A stretch of DNA of 9,434 bases, from assembly GCA_028869615.1 (NCBI GenBank), contig JAGWRQ010000073.1, forward strand, positions 1-9,434. The letters are read 5' to 3'. Under the pieces are notes generated by a model, which made no database searches, was not told the DNA's origin, and saw nothing but the letters and a program-made list of their open reading frames with translations. Each line of letters opens with the position of its first letter. The stretch's first letter is position 1. Both the position numbers and the translations under genes were made by a program. This DNA is from Candidatus Methylomirabilota bacterium (GTDB taxonomy: Bacteria; Methylomirabilota; Methylomirabilia; Methylomirabilales; Methylomirabilaceae). Of the stretch, positions 5,895 through 9,434 are shown in pieces.

Positions 5895-6910
5895 GCGCGA
5901 CACTCTCCTTGCCTTCGCTACCACGGCGGGCTCTTGCCCTATGCCTCTGTCTGCTGGTGGGAGGGGGGCTCGGATGGTACGTCCTGAGCGGGCCGGCACC
6001 TTCTAAGAACGAGGTGACGCGGACCGTGCTTATCAAACCGCAGACTGGCGCCTTCGATATCGCGAGGACGCTGGAAGAGGCTCAGGTGATCCGCAGTCGT
6101 CTTGCCTTCCTGGCGGTCGCTGTCGCCCGCGGTACGCAACGGCGCTTGCTTGCCGGTGAGTATGAGTTCGCCCCTGGCCTCGGCCTGCTTGAGGTGGTTC
6201 GCCGGCTCGAACAAGGGAAAGGGTTTGTCCATCAGGTGACGATTCCCGAGGGGTTCGCTGCCAGGCAGATTGCCGAACTCCTTCAAGAAAAGGGGCTGGT
6301 CGATCCGGATCGGTTTATGGGTCTCCTGCGGGACCGTCGGTTGCTCCAGCAGTACGGAGTGGATGGTCAGTCGCTCGAAGGATACCTGTTTCCTGATACC
6401 TATCGCCTCGTCAAGGGGCAGCGCGAGGAGGCGATTATCGGGCTGATGACTCAGCGATTTACGGCGATCTTCGGTCCTGCGGAGCGGGCGCGTGCCAGGG
6501 AGCTGAAGATGTCAATTGCGGACGTGGTGACTCTCGCGTCCCTGATCGAACGGGAAGCGAGGGCGGATGAAGAACGGCCACTCATCTCAGCGGTATTTCA
6601 TAATAGGCTGCGGCTGGGGATGCCGCTGCAATCCGATCCTACCGTGCTCTACAGCCTCTCGCGGTTCAGCGGTAAGCTTACCAGAGCGAACCTGCAGACG
6701 CCTTCACCATACAACACGTATCTTCACCCGGGCCTGCCGCCAGGTCCGATCGCAAGCCCCGGACGCGCTTCTGTCATGGCCGCCCTGTATCCCGCCTCCT
6801 CCCGATACCTGTACTTCGTGTCGAGAAATGACGGGACGCACGCCTTTTCGAATACGCTGCGGGAGCACGACGCGATGGTGAGGCGGTATCAGATCGGGAG
6901 GGCCGGGTGA
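5891..6910 (+). CDS. mltG: Endolytic murein transglycosylase MltG (YceG-like)
   Basis: Inner-membrane lytic transglycosylase that cuts nascent peptidoglycan glycan strands and is thought to set where elongation ends. The 339-aa protein has a short cytoplasmic start, one membrane anchor (about 14-32), a LysM-like subdomain including TIPEGFAARQIAELLQEKG (117-135), then the catalytic domain. Family marks are EGYLFPDTY (163-171), LASLIEREA with the catalytic Glu220 (215-223), VFHNRLRLGMPLQSDPTVLY (235-254), PYNTY and GLPPGPIASPG (281-291), and FVSRNDGTHAFS near the end (309-320). Length matches the family. GTG at 5891 overlaps the yqgF stop in a GTGA junction; the MltG stop overlaps the TPR lipoprotein start. 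Pairing of mltG with yqgF is seen in many bacteria. Confidence 0.97.
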   Translation: MSATLSLPSLPRRALALCLCLLVGGGLGWYVLSGPAPSKNEVTRTVLIKPQTGAFDIARTLEEAQVIRSRLAFLAVAVARGTQRRLLAGEYEFAPGLGLLEVVRRLEQGKGFVHQVTIPEGFAARQIAELLQEKGLVDPDRFMGLLRDRRLLQQYGVDGQSLEGYLFPDTYRLVKGQREEAIIGLMTQRFTAIFGPAERARARELKMSIADVVTLASLIEREARADEERPLISAVFHNRLRLGMPLQSDPTVLYSLSRFSGKLTRANLQTPSPYNTYLHPGLPPGPIASPGRASVMAALYPASSRYLYFVSRNDGTHAFSNTLREHDAMVRRYQIGRAG

Positions 6911-7659
6911 TGTGGGGTCGGGTCGTGATTGTCGGGTTGTGCTGTCTGCTCGCCGCCTGCGCCACAGAGCAGACGGCGGTGAAGGAGGACAAGGCCGACA
7001 CCTATTACAATATCGGCGTCGCACGCCTGGCCAACGGTGATGTCAAACAGGCCATTGTGGAGTTCAGTCAGGCGATCGACGACGCCTCGAACAAACCGAC
7101 CTATCACAATGCCTTGGGATTGGCGTACCTGATGGATCGTCGGCCCGATCTGGCCATTACCTCTTTTCAGAAGGCCGTCCGGCTCGATCCGAAATTCTCT
7201 GATGCCTATAATAATCTTGGTTCGGCCTATGTCCAGCAGGCCAAGTACGATCAGGCTATCAAGGCCTTCAAGCAGGCGTTGTTAAACCCCGCTTACCTGT
7301 CTCCCGAGCAGGCATACCTGAATCTGGGGAATGTCTACCTGGTCCAGGGACGGGCTGCCGACGCGGTTGTGGAGTTCAAGCGCGCGCTGGACGTCGCCCC
7401 AGATTTCGCCGAGGCTCATCATCGACTGGGCTATGCCTACCTGGTGCAAGGACGGTTGGAACTGGCGATCGCCGAACTGACGCTGGCCGTAAAACAGGCG
7501 CCTGAACTCGCCACTGCATACCAGAGCTTGGGCTTTGCCTATCTGTCGGCTAATGAGAAAGACCGGGCCAGGCAGGCGTTTCAGAAGGTAGTAGAGCTGA
7601 GCCCCACGAGCGAGATGGCGGCCGAGGCGATGCGCCAGATCAAACAGCTCAATCAATAG
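6910..7659 (+). CDS. TPR-repeat lipoprotein, PilF/PilW-like
   Basis: A 249-aa lipoprotein made almost wholly of tetratricopeptide repeats. The N terminus has a short hydrophobic signal ending in the lipobox LLAAC, so Cys17 should be lipidated and the protein tethered to a membrane on the periplasmic side. Six TPR units follow, at about 29-60, 63-96, 97-130, 133-166, 167-200 and 201-234, with typical cores such as AYNNLGSAYVQQAKYDQAIKAF and AYLNLGNVYLVQGRAADAV when read in part. The size, lipobox and six repeats match PilF/PilW, the outer-membrane lipoprotein helping PilQ secretin assembly, but no pilus genes are in view and the repeats are generic, so function is inferred only. ATG 6910 is used: GGGAGG (6896-6901) stands 8 nt before it, and it overlaps the mltG stop by one base; GTG 6907 is also possible. 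Confidence 0.88.
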   Translation: MWGRVVIVGLCCLLAACATEQTAVKEDKADTYYNIGVARLANGDVKQAIVEFSQAIDDASNKPTYHNALGLAYLMDRRPDLAITSFQKAVRLDPKFSDAYNNLGSAYVQQAKYDQAIKAFKQALLNPAYLSPEQAYLNLGNVYLVQGRAADAVVEFKRALDVAPDFAEAHHRLGYAYLVQGRLELAIAELTLAVKQAPELATAYQSLGFAYLSANEKDRARQAFQKVVELSPTSEMAAEAMRQIKQLNQ

Positions 7660-7695
7660 CCTCGATAGACTCCTTCCACATCCCTCTCGTAAAAA

Positions 7696-8763
7696 ATGCT
7701 CAACAAGATCGACCTCACAGGGCTGAGCCTCGAGGAGATGGAGCGCTTTGTTGCCGACCACGGCGAGCCGACCTACCGTGGCCGCCAACTCTTCCACTGG
7801 ATCTACGGGCGCGGCGTCCGCACGTTCGCTGAGATGTCCGATCTGCCGGTGACGTTACGTACCCGACTGGCCGAGCGGGCGACCATTGGTGTCCTCGCAC
7901 CACTTGGCAGAGAGGTGTCCGGGGACGGCACACGGAAATACCTGTTTGGCTGCACGGACGGGCGACAGATCGAGGCGGTGCTGATCCCTGATGAGGGGCG
8001 GCTGACCGCGTGCCTCTCCACTCAGGTAGGGTGTGCCCTGGCCTGCGCCTTCTGTCTCACGGGCAAGATGGGGTTCATCCGACACTTGCAGGCGGGTGAG
8101 ATCGTCGATCAGGCACTCGCGCTTCAGCGGGATCTTCAGCCAGGAGAGCGGATCGGCAATCTGGTGTTAATGGGGATGGGGGAGCCGCTCCACAATTACG
8201 ACGCCACGGTGAAGGCGCTCAGCATCCTGGCGCACCCTCTGGGTCCTGCGTACCCTCCGCGCCGGATCACCCTCTCTACCGTCGGCCTGGTCCCAGAGAT
8301 TGTACGACTCGGCCAAAGCGGACTTGGGGTGAACTTGGCCGTGTCGCTCCACGCGGGCACCGATGAGCTTCGTGACCGCCTGGTTCCGATCAACCGTCGC
8401 TATCCCCTCAAGGAGTTGATGGCGGCGCTCAGGGTCTATCCGCTCCCACCGCGGCGAAGGATCACGTTCGAGTACGTGCTCATCGACGGGGTGAACGATC
8501 GATCGGAGGACGCCAGGGAACTGGCAAGGCTATTGCGCGGCCTTCGGTGCAAGGTGAATCTCCTGCCCTTGAACGAGACCCCCGCCATCCCGTTCCGGCG
8601 ACCTTCGCAGGAGCGCGTCGAGACATTCCAACGCATCCTGAAGTCAGCCGGCATCCTGGTCACCATCCGCGAGAGCCGCGGCCTGGACATATCGGCCGCC
8701 TGTGGATTGTTGGCTACCGAGACCAACCAGAAAAGACTTGACTCTACTGGATGCCTTACCTAA
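7696..8763 (+). CDS. rlmN: 23S rRNA (adenine-2503-C2)/tRNA A37 methyltransferase RlmN
   Basis: Radical SAM enzyme that puts a methyl group on C2 of A2503 in 23S rRNA and, in E. coli, on A37 of some tRNAs, affecting ribosome accuracy. The 355-aa protein has an N-terminal RNA-binding part (GEPTYRGRQLFHWIYGRGV, 23-41). The radical SAM cluster motif CALACAFC supplies Cys113, Cys117 and Cys120. MGMGEPLHNY (159-168), NLAVSLHAG (213-221), the VNLLPLNE stretch (287-294) and the catalytic methyl-carrier cysteine Cys336 in GLDISAACGLL follow. RlmN is preferred over Cfr because Cfr is confined to resistance contexts and this gene sits among housekeeping genes; the two families share these motifs. No clear ribosome site precedes ATG 7696, 36 nt after the TPR gene. 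The last codons and the stop carry what looks like the promoter of the adjacent tRNA gene. Confidence 0.97.
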   Translation: MLNKIDLTGLSLEEMERFVADHGEPTYRGRQLFHWIYGRGVRTFAEMSDLPVTLRTRLAERATIGVLAPLGREVSGDGTRKYLFGCTDGRQIEAVLIPDEGRLTACLSTQVGCALACAFCLTGKMGFIRHLQAGEIVDQALALQRDLQPGERIGNLVLMGMGEPLHNYDATVKALSILAHPLGPAYPPRRITLSTVGLVPEIVRLGQSGLGVNLAVSLHAGTDELRDRLVPINRRYPLKELMAALRVYPLPPRRRITFEYVLIDGVNDRSEDARELARLLRGLRCKVNLLPLNETPAIPFRRPSQERVETFQRILKSAGILVTIRESRGLDISAACGLLATETNQKRLDSTGCLT

Positions 8764-8766
8764 GAT
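8738..8766 (+). promoter_or_regulatory. Promoter of the tRNA-fMet gene, overlapping the end of rlmN
   Basis: TTGACT (8738-8743, 5/6 match to the -35 consensus) is followed after exactly 17 bp by TAAGAT (8761-8766, 4/6 with the key T, A and final T). The rlmN stop codon TAA forms the first half of this -10 box. Initiation would be expected 5-8 nt downstream, at about 8771-8774, which is the 5' end of the tRNA itself. Confidence 0.62.
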
Positions 8767-8771
8767 ACTTT

Positions 8772-8848
<77 letters not shown>

Positions 8849-8892
8849 TAAAAAATCAATGGGCTAGGCAAGTTCGCCTAGCCCATTGATTT
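8849..8892. terminator. Perfect 17-bp hairpin between tRNA-fMet and the peroxidase gene, likely two-way terminator
   Basis: Arms at 8853-8869 and 8876-8892 are exact reverse complements (core GGGCTAGGC / GCCTAGCCC flanked by AAATCAAT / ATTGATTT) with a 6-nt loop. It starts 4 nt after the tRNA CCA end. On the minus strand the stem runs into six T residues (8855-8850), the better terminator face; on the plus strand only TTT follows. It most likely stops both the tRNA transcript and the oncoming peroxidase transcript. Confidence 0.75.
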
Positions 8893-9105
8893 GTGCAATA
8901 TGGCCAGTAGGCCACATTAGTCAGCCCACCCTTTCAACTTAACGTAGGAACCTTCCAGGATTGTCCTTCGTCGTTGCTCGCGCCAAGGGATGTCAGCGCA
9001 GCTCCCTCGAGTAATCACTCCAGAAGGTCGGGTCTGCCGACCGGAAAAAGACGCTCGCACAAGGCGGCAGTTCCGGCAACGACGTCTCCCGTTGGATGGC
9101 GCTCT
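8893..9105. other. Intergenic stretch without a recognisable gene
   Basis: I see no coding reading frame with family features here. Small inverted repeats are present: TGGCC/GGCCA at 8901-8914 and GGTCGG/CCGACC at 9026-9042. Neither is followed by a T tract on the side that would make a terminator. This would be the 3' untranslated part of the peroxidase transcript, reaching the hairpin at 8849-8892. Confidence 0.5.
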
Positions 9106-9434
9106 TCACAGGGAGTTCAGATAGTACGTCAGGTCGCTCATCTCGCCTGGCGTGAGCTGTAACTCGAGCGACTCGTTGTAGAACCGAAGTAGCTGATCCG
9201 GCTTCGCCAGCGCCCCATTGTGCATGAAGGGCCGCAGGGAGCCGAAATGTTTCAGGGAGGGGACCTTGAAGTCGCCGTGGGGTCCGGTCCCCACGAACCC
9301 CGCCCCCGGATCCGTGATGCCGGTGAAGTTCGCATTCACCTGGTTGGTCGTGATCGTGTTGTTCGTGAAGTTCGGCTCCGGGTGACACGTGACACACCTC
9401 GCTTTCCCATTGAAGAGCACCTTTCCGCGCGCAA
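9106..9434 (-). CDS. Di-heme cytochrome c peroxidase / MauG family, C-terminal part only
   Basis: C-terminal part (about 108 residues) of a di-heme peroxidase, running off the right edge; the frame stays open to 9434, so the true start is outside. Such enzymes usually sit in the periplasm and reduce hydrogen peroxide with electrons from small c-type cytochromes, though MauG relatives modify proteins. Visible features are LFNGKARCVTCHPEPNFTN with the CxxCH heme c site (CVTCH), GTGPHGDFKVPSLKHFGSL with the PSL motif, and RPFMHNGALAKPDQLLRFYN, which matches the family's MHDG/MHNG signature near the second heme, followed by LTPGEMSDLTYYLNSL at the end. The presence of the first heme domain cannot be checked. 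A hairpin terminator lies 213 nt beyond the stop. The overlapping minus frame that continues to 8993 is a shadow. Confidence 0.9.
   Translation of the reverse strand, partial: ARGKVLFNGKARCVTCHPEPNFTNNTITTNQVNANFTGITDPGAGFVGTGPHGDFKVPSLKHFGSLRPFMHNGALAKPDQLLRFYNESLELQLTPGEMSDLTYYLNSL

Noticed and set aside
7696..8763. Cfr-type antibiotic resistance methyltransferase
   Set aside because: The length and the housekeeping setting next to mltG and tRNA-fMet fit RlmN; nothing points to a mobile element.
9026..9042. Inverted repeat GGTCGG/CCGACC as terminator of the peroxidase gene
   Set aside because: The stem is 6 bp and on the minus strand the T run comes before it, not after it.
8993..9397. 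Minus-strand open frame of 134 codons overlapping the peroxidase
   Set aside because: The other frame carries CxxCH and MHNG motifs; this one is the out-of-frame reading, rich in His, Gly and Arg.

Overview
The window is a stretch of ordinary, densely packed chromosome from a GC-rich bacterium. A Gram-negative type of cell envelope is suggested by a lipobox-bearing TPR lipoprotein, an MltG-type murein transglycosylase and a di-heme cytochrome c peroxidase. GTG starts are frequent, and two of them sit in GTGA stop/start overlaps. Gene content and style would fit a deep-branching lineage such as NC10/Methylomirabilota or Nitrospirota, but this is recall-based inference and nothing in the window proves it. 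There is no CRISPR array, insertion sequence, prophage or toxin-antitoxin pair.

Left part (1-2788, + strand): the 3' part of a sigma-70 family factor ends at 829 and is followed by a strong intrinsic terminator (909-947). Next comes pcm (protein-L-isoaspartate O-methyltransferase), then a rhomboid intramembrane protease whose stop overlaps the start of a small HEIGH zincin metallopeptidase. Together they look like a stress and protein-quality cluster.

Centre (2789-5412): a recognisable promoter (TTGACA, 18 bp, TAGATT) drives threonine synthase. This protein is unusually long (619 aa) because, after the PLP fold, it carries what looks like the C-terminal regulatory module of 2-isopropylmalate/citramalate synthase (LeuA allosteric domain). 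This is the most notable feature of the window. Convergent to it, and overlapping its end by 18 bp, is an endonuclease III-like/MagIII-type DNA glycosylase on the minus strand.

Right-centre (5460-8763, + strand): divergent from the glycosylase runs a compact set: yqgF/ruvX, mltG, a six-TPR lipoprotein and rlmN. The first three are joined by start/stop overlaps.

Right end (8738-9434): an initiator tRNA-fMet gene follows rlmN so closely that its probable -10 box contains the rlmN stop codon. A perfect 17-bp hairpin lies just after the tRNA. The C-terminal half of a di-heme cytochrome c peroxidase enters from the right on the minus strand.
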